This document shows positions 30,317-38,918 of a stretch of 64,000 nt of DNA, piece by piece. The translations under genes were made by a program, and so were the position numbers. The DNA is from CAVWUA01 sp963758025 (lineage in GTDB: Bacteria > Planctomycetota > Planctomycetia > Isosphaerales > Isosphaeraceae), in contig CAVWUA010000032.1 in assembly GCA_963758025.1 (NCBI GenBank), positions 1 through 64,000 on the forward strand. The letters are read 5' to 3'. The notes beneath the pieces are model-generated. The model was not told the DNA's origin, searched no databases, and saw nothing but the letters and a program-made list of their open reading frames with translations. Positions within the stretch are counted from its first letter, which is position 1, and each line of letters begins with the position of its first letter.

Positions 30317-32979
30317 ATGGGCCTGGATACGGGATCGCTCATCAAGACGCTGAACAAGACCTGTCTCGACGCCCTCCAGGCGGCCGCCGGGCTCTGCCTG
30401 TCGCGCACCAATCCCACGGTTGAGGTCGAACACTGGCTGCTCAAGCTCGTGGAAGCGCCCGACACCGACCTCTCCCGATTATTCCGCCACTTCGAGATCG
30501 ACCCGTCGCGCCTTCAGCGCGACCTGACGCTCGTGATTGACAGCTTCAAGACCGGCAACGACCGCACCCCGTCCCTCTCTCCGATGATCGACCACCTCAT
30601 CCGCGAGGCCTGGGTCCTCGCGTCGATCCAGTACAAGGAACCGAAGGTTCGCTCCGGAATGCTCCTCCTTTCCCTGCTCACGGATGAGCGGCTGAGCCGC
30701 ATGGCCCGCGACATGTCGAAGGAACTCACGAAGGTCTCGGTCGAAGTCCTCTGGCCGAACCTCCTGAAGATCGTTGAGGGATCGGCCGAGGATGAAGGCC
30801 CCTCGATGGACCGGGGGACAGGCGACGCGGCGACGACGGGCAAGACGACCAAGACGCCCGCGCTCGATCAGTTCACAATCAACCTGACCGAACGCGCCCG
30901 CGCCGGTCAGATCGACCCGGTGCTCGGGCGCGATCATGAGATCCGGCAGATGGTGGATATCTTGATCCGTCGCCGTCAGAACAACCCGATCCTGACCGGC
31001 GAGGCGGGCGTCGGGAAGACGGCCGTCGTCGAGGGGTTCGCCCTGCGAATCGCCGCGGGGGACGTGCCCGCGGCCTTGCGCAATGTCGAGGTCCGCTCAC
31101 TCGACCTGGGGTTGCTCCAGGCTGGCGCGGGGGTGAAAGGGGAGTTCGAGAACCGGCTCAAGCAGGTGATCGCCGAGATCAAGGCCTCACCTCGGCCGAT
31201 TATCATGTTCATCGACGAGGCCCATACCATGATCGGCGCGGGGGGCAAGCCGGGCAGAACGACGCGGCGAACCTCCTGAAACCGGCCCTCGCGCGCGGCG
31301 AGCTGCGGACGATCGCCGCGACGACTTGGGCTGAGTTCAAGAAATACTTCGAGAAGGACGCTGCCCTCGCCCGCCGCTTCCAGGTCGTCAAGGTGGAAGA
31401 GCCTTCGGAAGAGCGAGCCATCATCATGATGCGGGGGATGGCCGACGTGCTGGAGCAGCACCACGGCGTCCGCATTCTGGATGAGGCGGTCGAGGCGTCC
31501 GTGTCGCTCTCGGCCCGCTACCTCACCGGGCGGCAGCTTCCGGACAAGTCCTTGAGCCTGCTCGACACCGCCTGTTCCCGCGTGGCGATCGGCCAGGCGT
31601 CCACTCCGCCGGCCGTCGAGGAATGCGGGCGGCGGATCGACAACCTCCGCACCGAGATCGGGATACTCGAGCGGGAAGGGGTCACGGGTGCCCGGCATGA
31701 GGACCGTCTCGCCGCGCTGAACGCCGAACTGGAGACGACGGAATCCCGTCTGGCCGAGCTAACCGAACGCTGGGAACGTGAACGGGCGCTCGTCGGGCAG
31801 GTCCGCGACCTCCGCAACCGGATCGAGGCGAGGCACGCCGAGCGGCGATCGTCGGACGGCAATCCTCCTGCTCCGGCCACTCCCGAGGATGAGGCGTTGC
31901 GCAACGATCTCGACGCGAAGTCCGCGGAGCTGGCGGAGGTTCAGGGAGATTCCCCGCTGATGCAAGTCTGCGTCGATGGCCAGACGATCGCCGAGGTGGT
32001 CTCGGGCTGGACGGGTATCCCAGTGGGCAAGATGCTGACCGATGAGATTCACAACGTCCTGGCCCTCAAGGAGAAGCTGGAGGAGCGCGTCATCGGCCAG
32101 TCGTCGGGTCTGGAGGTCATCAGCCAGCGGATCTGGACCGCCCGCGCGGGCTTGACCGATCCGAGGCGGCCGATCGGCGTCTTCCTGCTGGTCGGCCCGA
32201 GCGGAGTCGGCAAGACCGAGACCTCCCTGGCCCTGGCCGATACACTCTACGGCGGCGAGCGCAACCTCATCGTCATCAATATGTCCGAGTATCAAGAAGC
32301 ACATACGGTTTCTGGCCTGAAGGGATCGCCGCCCGGCTATGTCGGTTATGGCGAGGGGGGCGTGCTCACCGAGGCCGTGCGCCGGAAGCCGTATAGCGTC
32401 GTCCTGCTGGACGAGGTTGAGAAGGCGCATCCTGATGTGATGGAACTGTTCTTCCAGGTCTTCGATAAAGGGACGCTGGAGGATGGCGAAGGGCGTGTCA
32501 TCGACTTCAAGAACACGGTGATCCTGCTGACCTCGAACGTCGGGACCGACATGACGATGAAGCTTTGCGCCGACCCCGAGACGGCCCCCGAACCATCCGG
32601 GCTGGTCGAATCCCTACGGCCCGAATTGCTGAAGGTTTTCAAGCCGGCGTTCCTCGGTCGCTTGAACGTGGTGCCCTATTACCCGATCGCCGACGACGTG
32701 ATGCAGCGGATCATCCGGCTCCAGCTCGTGCGAGTCGGCCAGCGATTGCGGGAGAACCACAAGGCCGAGTTCACCTACGACGAAGCCCTCGTCACCAACA
32801 TCGCCGGCCGCTGCCGAGAGGTCGAGAGCGGCGCCCGCAACGTGGACCACATCATCACCCGCACGCTTCTCCCCGAGATGTCGCGTGCCTTCCTGACCCG
32901 CATGGCCTCGGGCGAGGGAATCGCGAAGGTTCATGTCTCGATCGATGAGAACGGCGAATTCCGTTACGAAATCGCGTGA
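30317..32979 (+). CDS. tssH: T6SS sheath-recycling ATPase TssH/ClpV (frame break near 31250)
   Basis: About 887 residues once one base is restored near 31250 (GAGGKPG, then QNDAANLLKPALARGELRTI one frame over). The N-domain (~10-150) starts SLIKTLNKTCLDALQAAAGLC and VEVEHWLLKLVE. AAA module 1 has Walker A GEAGVGKT (228-235), MFIDEAH Walker B and a ClpB-like coiled-coil middle domain (~410-520). AAA module 2 has VGPSGVGKTETSLALAD, a LLDEVEKAHPDV Walker B and ILLTSNVG sensor. The TssH N-domain, lacking the typical double Clp repeat, and its place at the end of the T6SS block separate it from housekeeping ClpB. It disassembles contracted TssBC sheaths. The break falls in the AAA1 core, so if genuine it would inactivate recycling. 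Confidence 0.92.
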
Positions 32980-33075
32980 TATTCAATCGTTTGTTTTTGG
33001 ACCTTTTCAACCGCCAGGACGTGGAAGGCAGCGACAACTTCTGCTCGATTCCTCAGCCATGATCCCACGGTTTCC

Positions 33076-36000
33076 TCACTTGCCCAACACGAAACGAGCG
33101 CGAGCGGGGGAATTGGGGACCTCGGTCAGTTCGCAACGGAGGCCGTCGGGGATGGCGCCTTTCTGGAGAATGAAGGTCAGCGTGTGGATGCCCGGGGACA
33201 GGTCGAGCGTCCGCTCCGGCGAGGCCTCGATCTGGGCTCCGTCGAGCCACAGGTCGAAGTTATCAGCGCGGGCGTTCGTGACGATCCGCACCGGGCCGGG
33301 CGTGGTGACTTCCACCTGGCAACGGGCCAGCCGCTTGACCGTCTCCTGGTCGTTGAGCGTGGGCACCTCCGGGATGTCCTCGTGGGGCAAGTATCCGGCT
33401 ACCGTGCTGTAGGCCGAGGCCCAGCGGAAGCGGGGATCGTTGCGAATGGCCGACGTGTAGCCGAACCGCCGCAGCTCGCCCTCCTGTCCCGGCAACGGCT
33501 CCAGGACCTCCCATCGCCGAGCGACCGCCGCCTTGCCGACGGCATACGGACCGACTGTCCCTAGCTCATCGAGGAACCGCAGCAGGTCGAGCAACTCCTG
33601 CCGGGTGAGGTTGTCAATCAGGCCGGTGGGCATGAGCGAGCCGCCGGTCTTCGCGTCCTCGATGTCGGCCAGGGGGATCGTAACCTCCTTGTCCTCGGCA
33701 TCGCGGAGCACCAGGGCGTCGTCCGTCTGGCGAACCTTGATCCCGGTGATGATGCGGCCGTCGGCCGTGGCGACCACCTGGGCGTGATAGTTCTCCTTGA
33801 CCGCCTTGCCCGGTTCGAGCAGGGAGTCGAGCAGGTAATCGAGCTGGGCACTCGCGCCGAGGCTCTCCAGGCCGGGGCCGACCTGCCCCCCCGCGCCGGC
33901 GATCGCGTGGCAGTTCAGACATTGCGACGACGCGCGGCGGAAGACGGCCTCGCCCCGGGCGGGGTCACCCAGTCGGGTGACATCGGCCAGCAGTTGCGCC
34001 TTCTCTGCGTCGGACAGGGGGGCGGGCGTCGTGTCGAGTCCCCCCGCCTGGCGCAGGGCTTCGACCAACTCGGGCATCGGTCGGCCCGAGGCCGAGGCGA
34101 CGCGCAGGCCGAGTTTGGCCACGTCGGCCGGGAGCGTCTTGCCGTCGAGCGCCTCGACGAGCGCCGCCGGCCCTCCTTGACGCTCAACCAGGCGAGCGAA
34201 GATGCCCGACGGGTCCTCGCCGCCGGGCGTGTCGGTCAGCACGGCGACGGCCCGCGCGGCGGCGGTCTTCGGGTCGAGCCGCACCAGGGCCTCGACCGCG
34301 AGCCGCCGCAAGGAGGCCGGGCGCTCCCCTTCGGTAAGGCGGACGAGGGCCTTGCGGCTCTCCGGGCCTCCCAGCCGGGCGAGGCCCTCGACGGCCGCCT
34401 GCCGCACGTTGGGCGGAGCGTCGCCATCCTCGGCCATCGCGATAAGCTTCGACCGCTGCCCCTGGAGGCTCCAGGCACCGACCGCCCGCGCGGCGGAGGC
34501 CCGCAGGCTGGGCTCGTCGGCGTCAAGCAGAGCGGCGAGACGGCCGAGGTCTCCCGCGGGTCGTGTTTTGTGCCGTCGGGTCGCCTCCGCGAGCGTCTCC
34601 AGGAGGCGTGCCCGTCCGGCGGGCGGAAGATCCTCGCTGTCGAGCACCGCATCGAGCACGACCCCCAGATCCTCCGGCTTGCCGAGGGCGGCGATTACCG
34701 ACAGGACCCGTTCCTGCTGGTCCTCAGGCACCTTCCCAGCCCGCAATGACGCCAGCAACGGCTGGACGACCTCGGGCGATCCCAGAGCGTTCAGGGCGAA
34801 GATCATGTGGTCGATCTGGCCGCCGAAGTCGAGTTGACCCGCCTGCAAGGCCGGCAGCCAGACCGGCCCCAGTTCCCGGGCTGTCAGCCAGAGGGCGTAA
34901 TCCAGGAACGGGTCCACCGGGCGATCCAGGGCCCGCAGGGCGATCTCGACCGCGCGCGGGTCGTCGATGTGGGCCAGCACGCGCACGGCCTCCAGCCGGA
35001 CCCTCGGGTGCTCGTCCTCGACGCATCGGGCCAGCAGGGCGAGCGGGTCGCTCAGCCGGTCGGCCCAGTGCTGCACGACCCGAGTCGCCGCGGCGCGGAC
35101 CCGGCCGTCATTCGCGTCGAGCAGGCGACCGAGCAACTCCGGCTCCAGCACGTCGAGCGATTGGTAGGTCCAGAGGGCTTCGAGCGCCTGATGTTCATAC
35201 GCCGTCGCGTCCGGATCGAGCCGCCGCACCCAGGATGCCAGGGCAGGGACGACCGCCTCGGCGCCGCGCTCCTTGAGGACGCGCTTGGCCTGGTGCCGCG
35301 TCCACTGTTCGGGGTCTTTCAGGTGATCGAGCAGCGCCTCGGTCGTCGCGCCGACGAGCTTCGGCCGCTCAACCAGGGGACGTCCCTTCGCGGTAACGCG
35401 CCAGATGCGCCCGTGGGTGTGGTCGCGGCGGGGGTCGCGGAAATCGACCTCGCCGTGCTGGATGATCGGGTTGTACCAGTCGGCGATGTAGATGGCCCCG
35501 TCCGGCCCCATCTTGATGTCGATCGGCCGGAAGGCGGGGTGGGTGGTCTTGATCAGTTCGGGCATTTCCCGGGCGGCGAACCCCGCGCCGTCGTCGCTGA
35601 GCACGAAGCGGCAGACGCGATTGGCGCGGAAGTCGTTCGTCAGGAGGTTCCCCCGCCAGTCCTCGGGCATGTGCCGGCCGCTGACGACCTCCAGGCCGCA
35701 ATATTTCGGGCTACCGGGGTTCAAGCCCTTGAGGACCCGCACGGCGTCGGGGGCCGTCACGTAGTAGGCCCCCGGCAGGACGTAGTTGATCCCCTCGCCC
35801 CCCGCGCCGTCGGTGGCGAAGTTCTGACCCCAGCGGTCGTAATGGTGGCCCCAGGGGTTGACCAATCCCCGCATGAAGACCTCCAGCCGCATCGTCTCGG
35901 GGCGGAACTGCCAGATGCCGCCCCCGCCCAGCCGCCGCACGCCGTAAGGGGTCTCGATGTGGCTGTGAATGTAGATCGACTGGTTCATGTAGAGCATCCC

Positions 36001-36537
36001 GTCGAACCCCCAGCGGAGGGTGTGCAGGATGTGGTGGGTGTCCTCGGTGCCGAAGCCGGAGAGAACCACGCGGCGGGTGTCGGCCTTGCCGTCGCCGTCG
36101 TTGTCCTTCATGTGGAGCAACTCGGTGCTGTTGGCGACGTAGGCGCCGCCGTCCCCCGGCTCGATGCCGGTGGGAATGAGCAGGCCATCGGCGAAGACGG
36201 TCGTCTTATCGGCCCGGCCGTCGCCGTCGTTGTCCTCCAGGATCAGGACCTTGTCGTCGGCAACCTGCCCGGGCTTGATCTGCGGATAGACCTCCGAACT
36301 GGCGATCCAGAGCCGCCCTTGCGGGTCGAAGTTCATCTGGATCGGCTTGGCGATCATCGGGTCGGCGGCGAACAGGTTGACCTCGAACCCGTCGGCCACC
36401 TGGAACGACTGCCGCTCCAGCTCGGGGTCGGGGTCAGGGACCCGCGCGTCCCGCTGGGCACTCGCCGACGAGACGACGGACAGAACGATCAACCAAGCAG
36501 CCATCCATCCAGGACACCGGACGTCGGGACGCATCAC
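33076..36537 (-). CDS. PVC-type membrane-bound dehydrogenase with HEAT repeats and cytochrome c
   Basis: 1153 residues, intact. A signal peptide (cleavage after ...SSASA) precedes a six-bladed propeller-like dehydrogenase region (~40-400) with PVC signatures FEVNLFAADPMIAKPIQMNFD, DNDGDGRADKTTVFADGL, MNQSIYIHSHIETP and DIKMGPDGAIYIADWYNPI. HEAT-like repeats fill ~420-800. A c-type haem site, CLNCHAIAGAGGQVGPGLE, lies near residue 895 in the PVC haem domain, followed by TGIKVRQTDDALVLRDA. The C-terminus (~1020-1153) is a beta domain. The family is expanded in Planctomycetes and Verrucomicrobia and is thought to oxidise carbohydrates in the periplasm; the substrate is unknown. Its ATG overlaps the stop of the upstream SGNH gene by 4 bases. 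Confidence 0.93.
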   Translation of the reverse strand: MMRPDVRCPGWMAAWLIVLSVVSSASAQRDARVPDPDPELERQSFQVADGFEVNLFAADPMIAKPIQMNFDPQGRLWIASSEVYPQIKPGQVADDKVLILEDNDGDGRADKTTVFADGLLIPTGIEPGDGGAYVANSTELLHMKDNDGDGKADTRRVVLSGFGTEDTHHILHTLRWGFDGMLYMNQSIYIHSHIETPYGVRRLGGGGIWQFRPETMRLEVFMRGLVNPWGHHYDRWGQNFATDGAGGEGINYVLPGAYYVTAPDAVRVLKGLNPGSPKYCGLEVVSGRHMPEDWRGNLLTNDFRANRVCRFVLSDDGAGFAAREMPELIKTTHPAFRPIDIKMGPDGAIYIADWYNPIIQHGEVDFRDPRRDHTHGRIWRVTAKGRPLVERPKLVGATTEALLDHLKDPEQWTRHQAKRVLKERGAEAVVPALASWVRRLDPDATAYEHQALEALWTYQSLDVLEPELLGRLLDANDGRVRAAATRVVQHWADRLSDPLALLARCVEDEHPRVRLEAVRVLAHIDDPRAVEIALRALDRPVDPFLDYALWLTARELGPVWLPALQAGQLDFGGQIDHMIFALNALGSPEVVQPLLASLRAGKVPEDQQERVLSVIAALGKPEDLGVVLDAVLDSEDLPPAGRARLLETLAEATRRHKTRPAGDLGRLAALLDADEPSLRASAARAVGAWSLQGQRSKLIAMAEDGDAPPNVRQAAVEGLARLGGPESRKALVRLTEGERPASLRRLAVEALVRLDPKTAAARAVAVLTDTPGGEDPSGIFARLVERQGGPAALVEALDGKTLPADVAKLGLRVASASGRPMPELVEALRQAGGLDTTPAPLSDAEKAQLLADVTRLGDPARGEAVFRRASSQCLNCHAIAGAGGQVGPGLESLGASAQLDYLLDSLLEPGKAVKENYHAQVVATADGRIITGIKVRQTDDALVLRDAEDKEVTIPLADIEDAKTGGSLMPTGLIDNLTRQELLDLLRFLDELGTVGPYAVGKAAVARRWEVLEPLPGQEGELRRFGYTSAIRNDPRFRWASAYSTVAGYLPHEDIPEVPTLNDQETVKRLARCQVEVTTPGPVRIVTNARADNFDLWLDGAQIEASPERTLDLSPGIHTLTFILQKGAIPDGLRCELTEVPNSPARARFVLGK

Positions 36538-37763
36538 CGGTCCACCTCACCTTCACGGATCAACTCATATTGATGAGACACCGGCTTCTGGAGCCGGGCG
36601 ATCTCCTCTTCCTGGGCGGCGACCAGGGGGTCGAACAGGGGGATCTCGCGGGCGTTCTGCCCTTGCTCGTGCTTGCGGAAGCCGTAGAGATACGTCTCGT
36701 TCTGCGGGCGCCAGCGGTAGAAGTACAGCCGGTTCTTGCGGATGATCGTCTGCCGGAGCCGCTCGACCTGGTCGAACTCGGGGCCTTGGTCGATCGTCAC
36801 CCCGGCCTGCCAGGCGTCGGCGTCGGCCGTCGCGACCGGCTGGCCGTCCACCGTCAATGTGTAGCGGCCCGGTGCCAGCCCCTCGACGGCGAGCACCCGT
36901 TCGGGGGCGACCCCTTGCCATGCGTCCGAGGGGGGCGGCGGAGCGGGGAGACGCTCATCCAGCGCCTGGAACCGCACGGCATCGGCCGAGCGCTGGAGCG
37001 TCTTGATCGCGGTCCCCCGAGCATCGGCTTCATCGGCGTCGCTCACCGTGACGTGCCAGTTCAGCGGTTCCAGCTTCAAGGCCCGCTCAATCGCCAGGGC
37101 GGCCTGCCAGTAGCCTTCGGCCGTCAGGTGAATGCCGTTGTCGGTCAACGGGTGTGGCGAACCGGCTGCTGTACCGTCGGGGAGTGCCTCGTAGAGGTCC
37201 ACGAACACATAGCCCCGATCGGCAGCCGTTTCACGCAAGACGTCGTTGTACAGTTTCAGATCCTGGTTGTGCGCGGTGGGGTCCGGCAGCGGACGGCCCA
37301 GGTCTTCCTGGCGGTTCGGCCCCAGCAGCACGACGCGAGCGCCGGTCTTGTCGATGAGATCCAGCAGCGTCTTGAGCCCTTCCCGGAACCGGGGCAGCCC
37401 CGCAGGCCCCTCGAACGATTCATTGGCGCCGTAGGCGACGAAAACCACCGTCGACTTGAGAGCCTCGATATGCTCTTTCAGGTGCTGGAAGCCCTCGGCC
37501 ACCGTGCCAAACCGAGCGCGTGCATGGCCAAAAACCGTGTCGCCGCTCCATCCCAGGTTGCGAAACTCTAAATGGCGGTCAGGCCACCGCCGGGTTAATT
37601 CCGTTTCCAGATATCCATACTGTTGTGCCCGTTCCACCAGGGTCCCGCCGATCCAGACGACCCGATCGCCGTCTCGTAATGTGAACATCGGCGCATCTTC
37701 AGCCTGTAATGGCCACGGAACTAGCAGACAGATTAGGCAGGCCAGACAAAGGACGCGGTTCAC
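36534..37763 (-). CDS. Exported SGNH/GDSL-type hydrolase
   Basis: 409 residues with a signal peptide (LACLICLLVPWPLQAE). The SGNH blocks are recognisable: WIGGTLVERAQQYGYLE (block I, Thr where most have Ser), FRNLGWSGDTVFG (Gly block), VAYGANESFEG (Asn block) and LTDNGIHLTAEGYW (Asp-x-x-His block V). After ~residue 240 there is a C-terminal extension with a beta domain and a Glu-rich tail. Planctomycetes often place such proteins upstream of PVC dehydrogenases, as here with a 4-base overlap, suggesting combined deacetylation/oxidation of a polysaccharide; that is inferred. The block I substitution raises the question whether it is catalytic. Confidence 0.85.
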   Translation of the reverse strand: MNRVLCLACLICLLVPWPLQAEDAPMFTLRDGDRVVWIGGTLVERAQQYGYLETELTRRWPDRHLEFRNLGWSGDTVFGHARARFGTVAEGFQHLKEHIEALKSTVVFVAYGANESFEGPAGLPRFREGLKTLLDLIDKTGARVVLLGPNRQEDLGRPLPDPTAHNQDLKLYNDVLRETAADRGYVFVDLYEALPDGTAAGSPHPLTDNGIHLTAEGYWQAALAIERALKLEPLNWHVTVSDADEADARGTAIKTLQRSADAVRFQALDERLPAPPPPSDAWQGVAPERVLAVEGLAPGRYTLTVDGQPVATADADAWQAGVTIDQGPEFDQVERLRQTIIRKNRLYFYRWRPQNETYLYGFRKHEQGQNAREIPLFDPLVAAQEEEIARLQKPVSHQYELIREGEVDR

Positions 37764-38305
37764 GTTCGGAAACTCCTGGGAGGACTCGGACCGCCTTCAT
37801 CGAACCGTTACTGTAACGGACCCGATAGAGCGAGTCGAGGTGACACCGGGATCAGCCATGGTACATCGACTGTTAATTCCTTTTGAGGGATGGTTGACGT
37901 GGCAAATCCGTGGAAATACACCCGACGACCTGCCAGGCATCATGATTTTATGGTTGCATTGAATCTATTGCGAGCCAAGTTCTTCCGGTGCGTGTGGCCA
38001 GACCTCACGAACGTCGGGATTCTTCAATTTTGGACCGCACGCCACTTGCACTGGCGACCAAGCTCGCGATAATAGACTTTAAATAGGATGCTCTCCCTCC
38101 ACCAGAATGGATTTATTGGGTTTCACTTCACGTGTCTCTGGAACCACCCGATTCTCGACCGCTCTGTGGACGTTTTTCGGAGCCGACCTGTTGGCTCCCA
38201 GAATGAACAGACCGGTCCCGTGATAAGCCTAGGTTTCCTCACCAACGCGATCAGTCATTGAGTCTGCACGCGGATCACCCGACTCTCGAATGCGAGACAA
38301 GGATT
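37764..38305. other. Divergent intergenic region, 542 bases
   Basis: No supported gene. It separates the minus-strand SGNH/PVC operon from the plus-strand gene at 38306. A plausible plus-strand promoter is listed separately. I see no promoter for the minus-strand operon and no strong repeats. Confidence 0.35.
38046..38073 (+). promoter_or_regulatory. Candidate sigma70-type promoter
   Basis: TTGCAC (38046-38051), a 16-base spacer and GATAAT (38068-38073), about 230 bases before the gene at 38306. Two near-consensus hexamers at acceptable spacing, found by eye; chance matches are possible. Confidence 0.35.
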
Positions 38306-38713
38306 ATGCTCTACGCGCTGCGCTCCACAGAACGACCGTCCGACCGGATCCGGTTATTCCCCAACATGCGTGCGGCCCGCGCCGCGGCTTGCGACGGGCA
38401 ATCGATCCACGAGATGGCGGTCTGGCATGACGAGGGCGGTCGCCGGGTGCTTCCCTTGTGGACTGATCCTCAGGTGTTCGACCCCTACTGGAGCACCCCC
38501 GCGGAACTGCACGCGGATGGGTCGATCACCGCGAGGGGTCCCTTTCCCGAGGCGCTTTATGGCCGGGAACTCTCCGCGAGGGAGTCGCACGGTCGGGTAC
38601 TGGCCCGCTACGTCCCAGCCCTGGGGCTGGACCGAGAATGCCGTCCTCTCGACCCGGCGTTCATCATCCAGATCCTGACCCACGGCTCCGAAGCCGACGC
38701 CTCAATCTCCTGA
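38306..38713 (+). CDS. Hypothetical protein, 135 residues
   Basis: Not recognised. The protein is soluble, with no signal peptide or membrane segment. Visible features: IRLFPNMRAARAAACDGQSIHEMAVWHDEGG, then RRVLPLWTDPQVFDPYWSTPAELHADG, which looks like a compact alpha/beta domain. ATG 38306 is preferred over an in-frame TTG 16 codons upstream because AAGG lies close before it. The codon pattern is the GC-rich third-position type of its neighbours. It stands alone, with ~200 bases to the next gene. That it is a real gene is likely from codon bias and composition; function is unknown. Confidence 0.55.
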   Translation: MLYALRSTERPSDRIRLFPNMRAARAAACDGQSIHEMAVWHDEGGRRVLPLWTDPQVFDPYWSTPAELHADGSITARGPFPEALYGRELSARESHGRVLARYVPALGLDRECRPLDPAFIIQILTHGSEADASIS

Positions 38714-38918
38714 CGGCCCCCACGTCGGTCTCCTTGACCTCTGGCACGGATCTTGCCGGAGCCGTGCGGTACCCTCTCTCCCGGCAAGACCGGCTCCGCC
38801 GCGAGCCGAGTCGAACGCTCCTTGTCCGATTTCGGAACCATTTGCGGACGATATCCGGGACAACGGCTGTTCGCCTCGGACGGGGGAACGCCTATAATTC
38901 AGATTGTCACGTTGCCGC

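Noticed and set aside
31220..31290. Programmed frameshift in tssH
   Set aside because: No slippery heptamer or downstream pseudoknot was evident, and the same kind of break occurs in many unrelated genes of the window.
30317..32979. Housekeeping disaggregase ClpB
   Set aside because: The N-domain is ClpV/TssH-like and the gene ends the T6SS block, so TssH is the better reading.
34807..36573. A 588-codon plus-strand open frame
   Set aside because: Antisense shadow of the PVC dehydrogenase; residues are biased to Val, Gly, Arg and Asp as in other shadows.
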